Assembly: GCA_944470555.2 (NCBI GenBank)
Contig: OX104127.1
Location: 126,729,113 to 126,793,112, forward strand
Length of the DNA stretch: 64,000 bases
Reading direction: 5' to 3'
Source of the DNA: Heterobilharzia americana
Lineage: Eukaryota; Platyhelminthes; Trematoda; Strigeidida; Schistosomatidae
In this document: positions 23,380 to 35,113 of the stretch, piece by piece
Layout of the letters: every line of letters starts with the position of its first letter
How positions within the stretch are numbered: the stretch's first letter is position 1
Program-made: the position numbers and the translations under genes
Notes under the pieces: generated by a model
What the model was told of the DNA's origin: nothing
What the model saw: only the letters and a program-made list of their open reading frames with translations
The model's database searches: none

Positions 23380-23720
23380 GAGTCGATTACGAGCAGTGCA
23401 ATGCAACACGACAGCGTGCCGAATGGCGTGGATGCTTGACCGGTTGCCTTCAGTTTAGCGAGTCCGATGAGACTATGAAGGTCAGCATCAATGCTGAATC
23501 TCGTCGGACCCCAGGCTATTGATTCGGGAGAAGTGTGACGCTGCAGATCACTCCCCCCTAGTGAGTTCGTGGGGACCCTAAGACAATACCAGCCGGAATT
23601 ATAAACCCAGTGATTTCTCCACTGGTAAAACTTCCGGTGGGCTCATTGCAAGAAGTGGCCCCTGGTTGTCTGAACTTATTCTACAGTGTCGTGGCGAATG
23701 AGAAATGAAATACAATAATT
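23380..23720. repeat. GC-richer segment with two nested hairpins, nature unknown
   Basis: This stands out from the AT-rich surroundings. Hairpin 1: GTCCGATGAGA (23462-23472) pairs with TCTCGTCGGAC (23499-23509), with one G-U, enclosing TCAGC/GCTGA (23482-23486 with 23493-23497). Hairpin 2: CCGGAA (23593-23598) pairs with TTCCGG (23632-23637), enclosing CCAGTG (23607-23612) and CACTGG (23620-23625). It contains no ORF. It lies about 450 bp beyond the 3' end of the gypsy-type Pol and could belong to that element's LTR or UTR, or to a SINE. No second copy was found in the window. Confidence 0.5.
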
Positions 23721-24159
23721 CAATTTATACATCGGTTGCTATCCAGTGTCCTTTGACGTTTCATTCTGTGCTCGTTGCACCTGGAATATAAATAAAAGTC
23801 TTCAGCACCACAAAAACGTTTGTAAAAATGGAAAACACTTGAAAATAAATATGTCGAAAATAAATTTTATGCTCATCCCCATTTTGTTTTTGAAAAAGTA
23901 TAATTTCGTGGTAGTAAAAATTAGTACCAAAAAGGTAAAATGTAGGAAACGTTTTGCATTCCCTGTAAAAAAGATATAACGGTGCCTCGAAAATTTTGAA
24001 TTTAAAAATGGTTGGCACACTTTAACTCGCATTACTTAGTTGAATATGTCGTTGGATATTCCGAGAACCTGACAGTTCGACCTGATTCTGTTTTTGTTGC
24101 GCCGGTGGTTGCATCTTTGTATTACCAGGCACATCGTCAAGAATTCCGATGATTGGGCT
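23721..24159. other. AT-rich DNA 3' of the gypsy-type element
   Basis: No gene. The expected 3' LTR was looked for here and not identified, because no matching copy was seen on the far side of the element. Confidence 0.4.
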
Positions 24160-24168
24160 ATTCATGGG

Positions 24169-25193
24169 TCAGCAATGGTGAGCTGAAACGTCACTTATGA
24201 TGGCGTTGCCTTTGGAATAAGCGGGTTTCAAACGGTCGACACTAATAGTATCTTCACATTTGTTTCGCTCGATTATATAGAATTCCTCATGTCGCTTGAT
24301 CACTTTGAATGGTGGTTCAAGTGGTCGATGAGCGGCGTCGTGACGAATGAACACGTGTGGTGTCTTCTGTAAAACGGGGTGAACGAAGATATCAGTTGTT
24401 TGAAGTCTAATAGGAGTAGGCCTAACTGAACGAATTGAGTTTGTAAGCCTAGTCGCGTAAGATCTGTCAAAACATGTTTGAAAGTTGAAGGTGAAAAAAA
24501 CTCACCTGGTAGGCAAAGAGTAGTTCCATAGACGAGTTCTGCAGAGGTCCATCTAGCGTCAGCTTTCAATGGATGGATGGTAGGCTGTCGTTCGGAACCG
24601 GGTGCAACCTAAAAGTGCCGTCGGAGTGTGAAATAATCCACACTCGAAATGGCGCCCACGGTCGGTTGTTACGTAAGACGGAATCCAGAGTTCGCGATCC
24701 ATCTTTCGACGAAAACAGGAGCCACTGTTTCAGCAGTAACATCCTTAATAGGTACTGCTCCCTGCCATCGTGTGAAACGATCCACGCAGGTGAAAATGCA
24801 AGCACTCCCCCCCATCGGATTTTGGTAGAGGTCTTAAAATGTCTATATGGGCGTGGTCGAAACGTGTGTCTGGGGCTAGAAAAGGACCTAAAGGGCTTTT
24901 CGTGTGTCACGTGACTTTGCACTTCTGATAAGCTAAGCATGACTGAGCCCACACCTTAACGTCTTTCTTCTTTCCAGGCCAGCAGAAACGTTGTGCAACA
25001 AGCCTAATGGTGGCTCGCGCACCTGGATGGGACAATTTTTACAACGTATTGAAGACGTTGCGTCGACAACTCTTCGGAACAATTGGGTGTGGTTGACTAG
25101 CAGAGACATCGCACAAAATTGTATCCTTATCTGATCTAACCAGACACAGTCGCAGCTTGTGAGATGTGGACGACAACTCATGACGCAGCTCAA
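24169..25193 (-). pseudogene. Gypsy integrase, decayed
   Basis: Pieces in integrase order are visible across changing frames. A remnant of the zinc-binding H2C2 segment lies at 24950-25190, next a core piece at 24650-24850 with VTTDRGRHFE and then RTTAYHPS, SAELVYGTTLCLPGEFF (about 24510-24560), and the C-terminal RHDAAHRPLEPPFKVIKRHE and VDRLKPAYSKG (24169-24354). Several stops and frameshifts make it inactive. Confidence 0.8.
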
Positions 25194-25199
25194 GGTCTT

Positions 25200-25790
25200 C
25201 CTTTTGACACCGAGCTAGTTTAACTAGATCAACGTCCTCGATATGGTTTACCGAAGCTATTCGTGATAGTGCATCAGCTACGAAGTTATCTGCCCCAGAA
25301 ACGTGGCCTATGTCTGACGTGAACTAGGAAATGCAATCCAGCTGTTGCGACTCACGAGGGAAGTATTTGTCAGACGCCGGGCTGAGGGAAAAGGTCAACG
25401 GTTTGCTGTCCATGAAAATAATGAAATCACGACCTTCCACAGAGTGTTAAAAGTAGCACACAGAACAGTACATAGCTAGGAGTTCCCTACCAAATGTACT
25501 GTTTTATATCCGCGTCTTGCAGCCACCTCGAAAGAAGGCTAAAGGTCGCCACTGGTTGTCAGTCGACTGTTGCAAAACTGCTTTGATTGCTGAGTTTAGA
25601 TGCATCAACAGTAATACCCAAAGGAGCGTTGGGGTCGTGTTGCATAAGCATGGTTGCGTTCAAAATGGCTTCCTTGACCTTAGAAAAAGCAAGTCTGGCT
25701 TCGTTATCCAGGGTCACAAACTTCGTAGTTCCTCCAAGTAAATCTGTTAGTGGTCTCATGACAGAGGCACAGTTGGGGATAAACCTTCAG
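25200..25790 (-). pseudogene. Gypsy RNase H and connection region, decayed
   Basis: The start is readable at 25559-25759: MRPLTDLLGG, a lysine-rich helix with AFSKVKEAIL, then the first catalytic aspartate in PLGITVDASK. Beyond it the frame shifts several times. The connection before the integrase (LHFLVHVRHRP, about 25340) can be recognised only loosely. Confidence 0.65.
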
Positions 25791-26674
25791 TAATAACTTA
25801 CCAGGCCATTGAAAGTGCGGAGATGTTTTACAGTGGTCAGCTCTGGATAGTTTGTGATAGCCGCCACTTTGTCTCTCAATGGACGTATACCTTTGTTTTC
25901 AATGGTATACCCAAGGAAGCTGAGTGATTCAACTCCTATTTCATACTTCTGTAAGTTGACTGTGATGCCATGTTTTTTAAGTCTTTCGAATGTGAGGTCC
26001 AAATGTTTGAGGTGAGTTTCCTTATCTGGACTCGCAATTAGACAGTCATCGATGTAGATATGAACAAAAATCAAACCACGGAAGACATCATCCATAAAGC
26101 GTTGGAATGTTTGTGCTGCATTCCGAAGACCAAATGGCATGCGCAGGAATTCAAACAGGCCAAAAGGAGTAATAATGGCTGTTTTCGCGATATCTTCTGC
26201 TTCCATAGGTATCTGGTTGTACGCTTTGACCAAATCGATTTTGGAGAAAGTGTTCATTCCTCATAAGGTTGCAGTCAAATCGTAAACGTGAGGTACCGGG
26301 TAGCAGTCCGGAGTTGTTTTGGCGTTAAGCCTTCGGTAATCACCGGTCGGACGCCAGTCGTTGCTATCCTTTTTGGGAACCATGTGCAATGGTGATGTCC
26401 AAGGACTGTTCGACGGTCTGATAATGCCCCGTTTGAGCATGTGGTCGAATTCATTTTTCGCCGTTTTGAGCTTGTTAGCTGCTAGACGGTGTGTTTGGAT
26501 GTCACAGGTGGACCTGTGGTTGTGACTTGATGTATTGCTGGTTACGCACGGAAGACTATGCTTCAAATGCTGTAACGCTGGATACTTCTCTAACACTACC
26601 TGACAGGATGTGTTTGTTCTAACGATGGCTAAACTCGGGCCTACGTAGGTGGTGCTACCAATAGACGACTTCAT
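25787..26674 (-). pseudogene. Gypsy reverse transcriptase
   Basis: Two open stretches cover the RT. The first (26261-26674) has FDHMLKRGIIRPSNSPW, PLHMVPKKDSNDWRPTGDYR and TTPDCYPVPHV, the N-terminal fingers. The second (25787-26257) has [35 protein letters not shown], the catalytic YIDD box ([10 protein letters not shown]), and [13 protein letters not shown]. All catalytic aspartates are visible. A stop separates the halves at about 26258. It would have copied the element RNA in a cytoplasmic particle. Confidence 0.9.
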
Positions 26675-26689
26675 GTTGTTAAACTATCA

Positions 26690-26895
26690 GTCGTCGCTGA
26701 CCAGCATCTACGAGTAGATCGTAATGGCTCAGCAAATCTATGCCAATTATGGGCATAGGAACATTAGCTTGGGGGAAACACAGTGAATAGGTCCACGCAA
26801 ACCCTAGTTGTGGTGGGCAAACCGTCTCCCAAGGGTTGCGATCGCCCCGCCGTCAGCTGCTTGAAGATTAAAGGGTGGGTCATGATGACTCTCTT
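26690..26895 (-). pseudogene. Gypsy retropepsin remnant
   Basis: FNLQAADGGAIATLG (about 26840) fits the flap region. After a stop, the C-terminal PMPIIGIDLLSHYDLLVD (about 26700-26755) fits the G-x-D-hhx-hhx-L-h-D end of retropepsins. The N-terminal DTGA active site is not readable. Confidence 0.7.
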
Positions 26896-26900
26896 TGCCG

Positions 26901-27539
26901 GCACGCTCGATAAAGTCTACTGGGCCAATAAAGTTTGTAAAGGATCTAACAATATGTACGGTGCTGCAACGGTGCAATTTATTCCTGCTAGCTTGGGTAG
27001 GCAGTTAAATTCATAGGTCACTGAGGATGCATTATTAGCCACAGCCAGTGACGCGTTTAGGTAAGAATACCATGAGGCTAAGAACAAATGTAAACCCATC
27101 TTCAACTTATATCTGAAGGCATACAAAAGGTTGTGAATAGACGGTAGTTTTGGGTGTCCTAAACTTCTGCTTTCTCATTTTGAGAAAACGATTAGAAGGC
27201 GTAAGGGGATTCTTGTGTTGATACAGTATGATGAGACAGACCACATGCTAGGTTTCTGCCAATGATGCTTGTTATTGAGGATACACCCTTAACTGTAATA
27301 TCATCTGTTACATAACCTAACGGGTAGAGGCTATATCAAGTTCTGCTTTGCAGGAGGGCAACCAACAATCTGTCACCAGTAGCCGAATTGTTATTCTGGC
27401 TGTTACTGAAGTCACTATGATGGAGAAAGTAATGCGCTTCGAGATAATTAGGCTTTCGCAAACACAAAACGTACAGACGGGTGACGTGGCCTTCACGGTG
27501 AACCCTCTTATTTGCAAAAAGTGATTCTCAAGCGAAGAA
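26901..27539. other. Unassigned DNA 5' of the gypsy Pol
   Basis: This is where gag would be expected, but no nucleocapsid CCHC or capsid-like stretch was found. The short ORFs have no recognisable similarity. Confidence 0.4.
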
Positions 27540-27985
27540 CGGGATCTAGGCTAGAGGCGACAAACCAAATGTTGTGGCAGTTTTTATCGACATTAGCAAG
27601 GATTTTGACAAAGTGCCGCACGAGTTTGGTGAAGAAGCCTCCCGAAAGCAGCACTGACAGCGGAGTCCCTGGCTGGTCTAGGAAACACTTCCACCGACGG
27701 ATGAAGCGAGAATGGGTCAGTGGGATGCTGTCCAAGTGGGGAACCGTCACCACCGGTGCTTCTGTGGGAAGTATCCTTGGACCATTTGTCATCCCTAGTT
27801 GCGTAGATGAGGTAACAGCGGCGAGGAAGCCGTCATCATAGCTACCTTCTAAGGAAGTCAAAACGTGGGGGATCATCCAAAGTGAAGATGACGTCAGACC
27901 TGCGCTCCAAGCTGGGCATGAGCAAGTGGCTGCATAGTGCGAACGGCAGAGCCGGGAAACCAGCGCAAGCGAGACCACAGCGGTA
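27540..27985 (+). pseudogene. LINE reverse transcriptase fragment (palm)
   Basis: Plus-strand pieces resemble a LINE RT of another family. FIDISKDFDKVPHE (about 27570-27610) contains the first palm aspartates, followed by a WVSGMLSKWGTVTTGAS-VGSILGPFVI block (27712-27795) like the V-x-SG-VPQGSVLGPLLF motif. VKTWGIIQSEDDVRPAL (about 27858-27905) corresponds to the segment after the polymerase box. The polymerase box itself is not readable. Frames change between the blocks. It is a short, isolated relic. Confidence 0.6.
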
Positions 27986-30350
27986 CTCTTCCGAAGCAGA
28001 TATTCTGATAACAGTAATAAAAATAATTATATATATTTCGTACAACACAGGTTACACGAATACAAACCAGTCTGCCGGTTTGATCATTTTAGTAATGTAC
28101 AATGTTAAGCTCTACATTAGATACCGTTATTTATGGCATATAAGAGGTGTGTTGAAGCAGGCTCAGTTCAAAATTAGGAATTATTCGGTTATTGTTTGAG
28201 TCTTCCAATATTTTTGAGGGTGGAGCAGGCATTACAGTCATGACCTTGAGGTGTGTGCGTTCGTCATAAAGTTGTGGTGGCATGGTGCACACTGACAAAT
28301 GCGATCTCTAGAATTCCATTTGAATGCAGGACTGGTTAGGTTAACCTGAAAAGTGAATAACAGAAGCGAGCAGCAGACGAAATTCGAAACAGGAGCACAA
28401 AAATACTCAGGAGTAGATCAACCATGATACATCTGAGTGAGTTCTTTGTACTGACTATAAGACTTACTTGAAGAAGTATCCAGAACCAACTGTTTAGAGG
28501 TAAGCTTAGGGGAGAAAAAGATGAAGGTGCGCACGACGTTAATGAAAATCAGTCTGAAGCCGAAGATATCACCACGAAATGGAGAGATTGGAGGATTTTG
28601 GTCCAGGTATTCGCTTGTTAAGTACCTATGTACAAGCGTTTGATGAAGTTATAAACATTTAAGTGAAATTCATGGTTTTTTTAAGACGGTAACCACCCTT
28701 TAGCGTTAGATAGTGAATAAGTAATTCATACGCGTCTGGAGATTTTGACCAGTGCCAAAGAGCTTGAGGGTAAGCCTCTGCGAAACCTACACAGAAGCTG
28801 TGAACCTGAAGTTCTCCGACAACAAAATTTTTGAAATCAGTCGTGAAGTCCGGAAAGGCATACCTCGCAACAACTTACTCTCTATGTCGTCATGACAGTT
28901 TTGTCATCCTTGCCTCCATATTGGACTTTGTGCCGAGGTGTACAGAAGCCTGCCCAAACCGGAGGCTACCGAAAAACTTTCATCGAGTATATTTCAAGTT
29001 CTTCCTCTCTAGCTTTTGTAATCTATTAGGTCTGCCCTCTAAACGTATCATGCGCTTTCGCACATTTTTAAAATACTTTCAAACTGTCGTTTCCCAAACC
29101 AAGAATAAGACGAATAAAAAACTATACTGGGTGGAAGTGGACTCATAAATACCCAAAAGCGCGGAGCCTTAGGATATCTATATCGGATTGGAGATTTTCT
29201 CTTGATTGATTGCACTATCGCTGCCGAAATTACATTCCAACATTCAACATCTAACACCAACCATTTATTCATCTGTGGGTCCAGACCAGAGACTTATTGA
29301 CTTCCAGCTGCCGGTTCAAACTAGCGCCCGTAATACTGTTATCACTAACACTTCAGATGCAGCAATTTTTTCTTTTGAGAATATTGTACACAAAGTGAAT
29401 TTTCTCAAACACAGGACGCTGAGCATTCCATACTGCATATTACACATTGGTTGGGGTAAGGCGGTTGTTACTGTTATTAAATCCAAAAAGAAGTGTGCCT
29501 GCAGGTGTTTGAATGATCTTCAAAACTAGGAGGGATCTGTTTACCTCTATAATTCGCTGCCGTGTACGTGACGGTCGATTTACATCTACTAGGACTATCC
29601 CCCAGATGTCTTTGGCTATACCAATATTATGCCTATTCAGTACTAGTTGGGTGGTAGACCGTCGTTGTATTTCTGAACTTGCGCATCGGTGAACATAGTA
29701 ATAGGCGATAAACTTCTATGATGGTACATGTGAAGCAGCCTCATTCTCTTTAGAAGTAATAGTATGTTGCTGCCAGGATATTCTTGGGGAGGATGGGAAT
29801 CTTCCCCCAGGGGATGTAAGGCTCGCTATCATCTTACTACCTTGAGAGGGAGGATTGAATTTCGGATAACGTGAATGGACTAGCTAACCTTGTAACCCCT
29901 TTTTGATGCCGTTTGGTCGGGCGTTGACCATGCTTTCCGCGTTTTATGGCTGGTGCTGTAGTCGACGCCTGTGAATTTAACGCCTAAAAAGCATCAGGTA
30001 GTAGGCAACGTTTATACTTTTACTTAAAGTATGTGGGTTCATGCGGTTCTATGGCAACAGGAGTAACCCCCGCATACTCTACTAAACATAACCTAACTAG
30101 GAGTGTGGTTATGGAATTACGGATATATGTCGCAGTCCGACAGCCTTAAGCATACCATTTACCTGTAAGCAAGGAACTTTCGGGTGCTCTACTACGGCAC
30201 GGTCAAGAAGGCTGCACCTATTACATTTTTTGCATTAACGGCATTGACTTGTGTAGAAAACGCTTAGCGTACAGTGGCAGCCCGGTGTTTTCTTCCGGTT
30301 CGTTCTTCCCACTCAGACCCCCTCGGAATAAAACCACATTTTCCTCAGTA
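27986..30350. other. Unrecognised DNA
   Basis: Several short ORFs (28831-29148 plus, 29048-29272 minus, 29206-29529 plus) carry no motif I can name and overlap each other antisense. The high density of unrelated relics around suggests decayed transposons. Confidence 0.35.
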
Positions 30351-30973
30351 TGTCAAAGTTAAAAATTAGTTTCATGTGCACTTGACACCGTGGCTTTGGT
30401 GCACACCCTGAAGTCGAATGGCTCACACCGTCTTCTCCGCCTAATGTCGACCTCACTGATGTTGCTCACTTCACTTTTTCCAAATGATCTACTTATATCC
30501 CACGTAATAAACTTCTCTAGTTTTTAAGCAAGTGTCTCAATAATCGACATCACAACTATATTTCTTCAAAGCCGTCAACAGCCTTTAATACATTACTAAT
30601 AACTGTGAAGCAAGCGCCATGGAATCGTACTGCGCAGTTTTAAAAGGCCGGTTAACTTTTTCGATCCTACACAGGTTTTCATTTTCTTTCCCAAAGAAGC
30701 GAAAACGTCGCATCTCAGTGCGATGGTGAGGTTAACAATAACATCTGACGTCAGTGGTGAAAGTAGAGGAACGTGCTTATAGATCTTACGGGTCATGTCT
30801 TTTCGTTCGCTTATACAAATTCGGGGGCCACAGAAGTCCTTTCAGTTTACCTGCTATCAGAAATTGTATTAAGACCCCCATTCATGTGGACGTATTCTAT
30901 GGTTTATGGCCATAAATAAATATGTTATCCTCAACTTAATAGTGTAACGTGGGAGAGCCAGTTTACAGGTATC

Positions 30974-30983
30974 ATCAAATTGA
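30974..30983. repeat. Target-site duplication of copy E (left)
   Basis: ATCAAATTGA is repeated exactly at 31946-31955. The unoccupied counterpart is at 44158-44167 (reverse complement). Confidence 0.9.
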
Positions 30984-31945
30984 CAAGGTTGCCTACTATC
31001 CCCCATGATATTCTTGATTGTGGTGGACTGGATCATGCAGCAAACAGTAGGCAGCGAGAAGAGGGGGATACACTGGACGACGGAAAAGAACCTAGAAGAC
31101 TTGGATTTCGCCGATGACTTATGCCTAATGTCACATAAACTTGAAGATCTACAGGCGAAAACTAACAAGTTGATAGAAGAGGCAGCTAAGACGGGACTTC
31201 AGGTGAATATAGAGAAGACAGAAGTGATGAAGATACCGCACCACCACCATCAACAACAACAACAACAACAACAACAACAAACTCCAATCACCGTCAACGG
31301 GAGAAACTTAAAGGAAGTAACCTCCTTCACTTATCTAGGAAGCACTGTTTCAACTACAGGCGGGACGGACGAGGACGTCAAAGCCAGAATCGGAAAAGCA
31401 AGACAGGCGTTCATTAGCCTGAAACCAGTGTGGAGATCTTCTGCACTCAGCATGCGGAACAAGATACGGATTTTCAACACCAACGTCAAGTCAGTGCTCT
31501 TGTATGGCTCAGAGACTTGGCGCGTCACGAAAGGGATTTCCAATAAACTACAAACATTCATCAACAACTGCTTACGCTCGCTACTGAAGATCAGATGACC
31601 AGAATAATAAGAATAAGCAACAAGGAGCTCTGGGAACGAACCAACCAAGAACCTATCACGCAACAAATATGCAGGAAGAAGTGGAGATGGATTGGCCATG
31701 CACTGAGAAGGCCGACGGAGGACATCACGCGTCAGGCCCTCGAGTGGAACCCCCATGGGAAGCGACGAGTTGGGCGTCCCAAATGAGGGTGACATGGAGG
31801 AGGTAGTGCGAGGAGGAAATGAGAGGTTGTGGGCTGTCGTGGGACCAGGTTCAAAAGATCTCAGAGAACAGAGGTCACTGGAGGCGTGCTACTGAAGCCC
31901 TATGTTCCACTAGGAACCCAAGGGACTAATAATAATATAATAATA
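30984..31945 (+). mobile_element. RTE-type non-LTR retrotransposon, copy E (5'-truncated)
   Basis: A 962-bp insertion that begins at CAAGGTTGCC, inside the RT palm of the family, and ends in an (AAT)n-like tail. It is flanked by a perfect 10-bp duplication, and the same locus without the insertion exists in the right arm of the inverted repeat. 5' truncation is the usual result of incomplete target-primed reverse transcription. It belongs with B/D/G but lacks two of their frameshifting duplications. Confidence 0.95.
31005..31598 (+). CDS. RTE reverse transcriptase C-terminal fragment, open frame (copy E)
   Basis: An uninterrupted 197-codon frame encodes the back of the RT palm and the thumb. 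It starts inside the [17 protein letters not shown] motif and includes the polymerase box [10 protein letters not shown] with both aspartates (about 31105), [15 protein letters not shown], a His4-Gln11-type run (about 31238-31281), [21 protein letters not shown] and [12 protein letters not shown]. It is the least damaged RT stretch in the window. It has no promoter or start of its own, and the upstream two thirds of the protein are absent, so it is not a gene. The frame ends at a stop after SLLKIR, where full copies continue in another frame. Confidence 0.85.
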   Translation: MIFLIVVDWIMQQTVGSEKRGIHWTTEKNLEDLDFADDLCLMSHKLEDLQAKTNKLIEEAAKTGLQVNIEKTEVMKIPHHHHQQQQQQQQQQTPITVNGRNLKEVTSFTYLGSTVSTTGGTDEDVKARIGKARQAFISLKPVWRSSALSMRNKIRIFNTNVKSVLLYGSETWRVTKGISNKLQTFINNCLRSLLKIR

Positions 31946-31955
31946 ATCAAATTGA
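31946..31955. repeat. Target-site duplication of copy E (right)
   Basis: ATCAAATTGA, identical to 30974-30983. Confidence 0.9.
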
Positions 31956-32413
31956 TAATAGCAAAGAAATCTCTAGTAGTCGAGCAGCCTGAAGTATACA
32001 GAGGGCATCACATCAGGGTTTATCATGATACCGAAAGTGACCGCAGGCCATAAAAAGAACAGAAAAATACCACTTCACACTGCATACAGATTGTTTATGG
32101 GTTTCGGTTGTCCCCACTCACCATTCCTTTTTCACGATAAAGTGGTGCCAAAATCATACAGTGTTTGACGTTTGCGTTACATGTGACCTAGATGATTAAC
32201 CTGGAGGCATAGTTCCGTGTTTCGTCAGATAAATGCTTGTTTTAACATCAGTTCACATGTTTATAGATCGTTGGCCAACAAAAACTCGCCTTATTGATTT
32301 CAGGTAACAGTAAGTGTTAGCATAGAAATATAATCCATGTAAATACATGGGTCCACACATCTTTCACTCGTAGCGTCGCCATCCATATCAGTACGGATGT
32401 GAGACATCAGAAT

Positions 32414-33470
32414 TAGTTGTTTCTGTACGAAGAAATAAACATCTGAAGAACCATTATCCAATGGTAATGGAGTTTTGCGCACAGAATTCACATTGAAGCA
32501 TACAGCATTATCCAGGATGTTCGTTGGCTGTTGATAGTTTTCTGTGGAACGGAGTCAAGTGTGGTGAACTGCTGGAGGAGTTTATTTGCAAACGTGTCCC
32601 ACTTTTAGTCACTAGTTGATTTTACTTTACGCTTAATCGCTTTTCCAGATTTTCGCAGCCAACGTGAATATCCAGAAGCTCTAGACCATTTGCTGTAGTT
32701 GGGTTTTCATGCACAGTTGCATCTAGGATGTTGGTAATTGGACGTCCTTGTTGTGGAACTTTTCAGAAAGTTGAAAATCGTTGGGGGAAACCAGCTGAGG
32801 AATTCTTTCAATGATTTTTGGCACCAAGTGCAAAGTAGTATATTCCGTTAGCTGACGGTTTCGGTCAAAAGTATGCTCAAAGTTTTCCCTTCAAACTCAG
32901 GCTGAAAGCAGAAGAAAAGGAAAGAGCGAGCAGAAACCGGAGGGCGGTGTACCGTACAAGATTAAATCGGGAAGGGAAAAGTTCCCATCTTTTTAGAGAC
33001 ACTCGAGTTATATGTACGCTTTAACTTATACACATAAAAATGACTCTTGTAATCTTCCTGCGTAAAATTCGTACAAGTTTCTGAGTGTGCCGTGTTTATC
33101 TGAAGACGTACGAGTAACACTGGCTCTACGTCAAGGTGATATATACTTTACTAATGTGTGCCTTACTGACTACACAACCTAAGGTAGTTGAATAACAGTC
33201 GAACACCCTGTGCAATAATGTTAGGGCCCCTCAAAGAAAAAGTACTTGGGATTGGTGATAGCCTTACTCTACATGTCAGGGGGTCCTAGTATGTTTTCAT
33301 TGCCCCAGAAGGTATATATAGTGACCAAATGAGTGATATACCCATCATTCATGAGGACCTTATTAAGCGATGGGCAAAAGACAGATAATGAACCTGCAGT
33401 ACGTATCTCCTCGGGAAGTCTATTTCAGATGTGAGAGAACTTATTCATAAACAAATATCGTTCCTCACAT
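32414..33470. other. Unrecognised DNA
   Basis: No gene or repeat recognised. Confidence 0.35.
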
Positions 33471-33474
33471 TAGT

Positions 33475-33700
33475 AAGTTAACGTGAGAGAAGCCAGTTTA
33501 CAGGCGTCGTCAAATTGACGTGATGAAAGGCCTACAAGACTTTACGGATTCTGAATAGAACGGAATGAAGGTCACAAAATTCGATTAAAAGTTTCAGAAG
33601 ATTCCACTAGTTATGGAACGAACAAGGAAATATCACTTTCCAGCATATACAGGGTGTTAACGTTTAGATCGCCTTCAGTCATACTTTCTTTAGCCATTAG
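33475..33700 (+). repeat. Repeat X, copy ii
   Basis: It begins TTAACGTGAGAGAAGCCAGT and continues with TTTACAGGCGTCGTCAAATTGA, then CTAGTTATGGAACGAACAAGG with AAATATCACTTTCCAGCATA and ACAGGGTGTTAA. It aligns in the same orientation with 46370-46600 (copy vi) and with the arms of the inverted repeat. There is no continuous ORF. Confidence 0.75.
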
Positions 33701-34830
33701 TATTAACGAAGTAACGTGAAATTCCAAATTTGCGTTACACACAGTCGACATGTTTGACTCGTCCTCACAATGCCACATTACGCTGGGTAAAAGTCTGTTT
33801 TATCTTATGTTTATAGCCTCGGAGACCGAAAGGACCTACACTGACGATTTTGGGAATCTGTAGGTTTTCATATAGTCACGTAATCCAAGTGAATATCTGT
33901 TTCCAAACATTTCGATCTATTCAAGTTTTATCGTTCACAGCAATATAGATTTGCGGCATTAGGATAAGCATTTGAAGAACTGAAGACCAATGACAAAGGG
34001 TTTCTGTTGCCCTTCACGTTAAGGTATACAGAGCCATCAAGGATATATATTCACTGTTCGACGAAGTATTAGGGAAGTCAGTTGCATAGCAGTGTTGTGC
34101 ATGTGTTCATTTCAGAGCCATAGGTGAGCTGATCACTTAGACTTAGCTGTTTGCCCAGATTCTCGTTGCCATTGTGACCGTCCAGAAATTTGAGTGCTTC
34201 AAGTACAGGTTAATGTTCATGTGGTGAAAGAGTAAATGAAGCCTGTAACTATTACCTTTTGGACAGTAATTTTCACGGCTGCACGGTTTCAGTCCTTCGA
34301 GAAACAATGTGAACAGAAAACCATTTACACTTAGTGAAGGGATCGAAGGCTGTTCCTAATTCGTGGCGCGTCCTCACAATGGGGATAACCTATTTTATGT
34401 GCTAAAGGACTGCAAGGACGAAGTTCTTTTGGCAACCTCTCGGAAGCTAAACTGAACTATATGCTCACGCGCGCAGGTTTTCAGAGATAGTGCGGCAGTT
34501 TTGCCCCCAAACACATGCCAGGAGAGCACATACTTTTAGGCTGTGCTCGCCGACAACAATCTTAAGGAGGAGTATATTGTCCGAGACGCCACCACTGTCA
34601 CTGAGTTGGTTGGACAACAAATTAGTCGCCACCACCTCAAATGTGCCCTTAGAAAAGAGTGTGTAGCTAGCTAAAGGCTAAGATCTAAAATTTGCTACGC
34701 ATTCAGAAGCGCATAATAATAATAATATATATTCCTGAATATACAGGCACATACCATTTTTTGTCCATTTTTGTCCACCTACCCTCACACCTGCAACTGA
34801 GTTCCTTTTTTTGATTCTTCCATTCATACT
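33701..34830. other. Unrecognised DNA
   Basis: A decayed continuation of repeat X (CCAAATTTGCGTTACACAC near 33725) may be present. Nothing else was recognised. Confidence 0.35.
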
Positions 34831-34837
34831 TTGTCAC

Positions 34838-35113
34838 TTATTCAATTAGGTGCACCGCAAACCGTTTCATATCAACCCACATCTGCGTTTCTTTTTCTTT
34901 TTGGTAGACAGGCTCATAATGTAGCCGCTGCATAACGACTTTTGTGGCACTCCGCTCAAAATAAATGACTCCGATTGCGATCGCATCTACAAATGTCGGT
35001 ATTAAATACTGTTTGCGTCCAAACATGCAGGTTCTCCGATTAGCGACTGTAACTCTCTTCGAAATGAAGCTAATCGAAACCGACCTCGCATAAAGCTCCC
35101 CCCTTGAAGGCAC
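34838..35113 (-). pseudogene. Possible LINE RT thumb fragment
   Basis: A minus-strand 91-codon ORF. YFERSATKVVMQRLHYEPVY resembles the E-x-VQRRATK-hh-x-LR-hPY motif in the thumb of CR1/L2-type LINE reverse transcriptases. The preceding residues (RKQYLIPTFVDAI) sit where the R-x-hLEYG block would be, but match poorly. It could be chance. Confidence 0.3.

Larger units (their letters stand above)
24160..26900 (-). mobile_element. Ty3/gypsy-type LTR retrotransposon, Pol region only, decayed
   Basis: On the minus strand the Pol domains appear in canonical gypsy order: retropepsin, RT, RNase H, integrase. Gag and both LTRs were not identified. The whole is interrupted by many stops and frameshifts, so it is an old copy. 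Schistosomes carry gypsy-like elements such as Boudicca; family assignment here is only to the Ty3/gypsy level. The neighbours are LINE scraps. Confidence 0.9.
30351..32413 (+). repeat. Left arm of large inverted repeat (contains repeat X copy i, interrupted by copy E)
   Basis: Positions 30351-30983 and 31946-32413 are the reverse complement of 43699-44790, with very few differences (one single-base indel noticed near 31985). The arm is interrupted only by copy E. Its ends are sharp: identity stops at 30351/44790 and at 32413/43699. It includes the motif AGCCAGTTTACAGG-ATCATCAAATTGA that recurs elsewhere in the window (repeat X). Confidence 0.9.
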
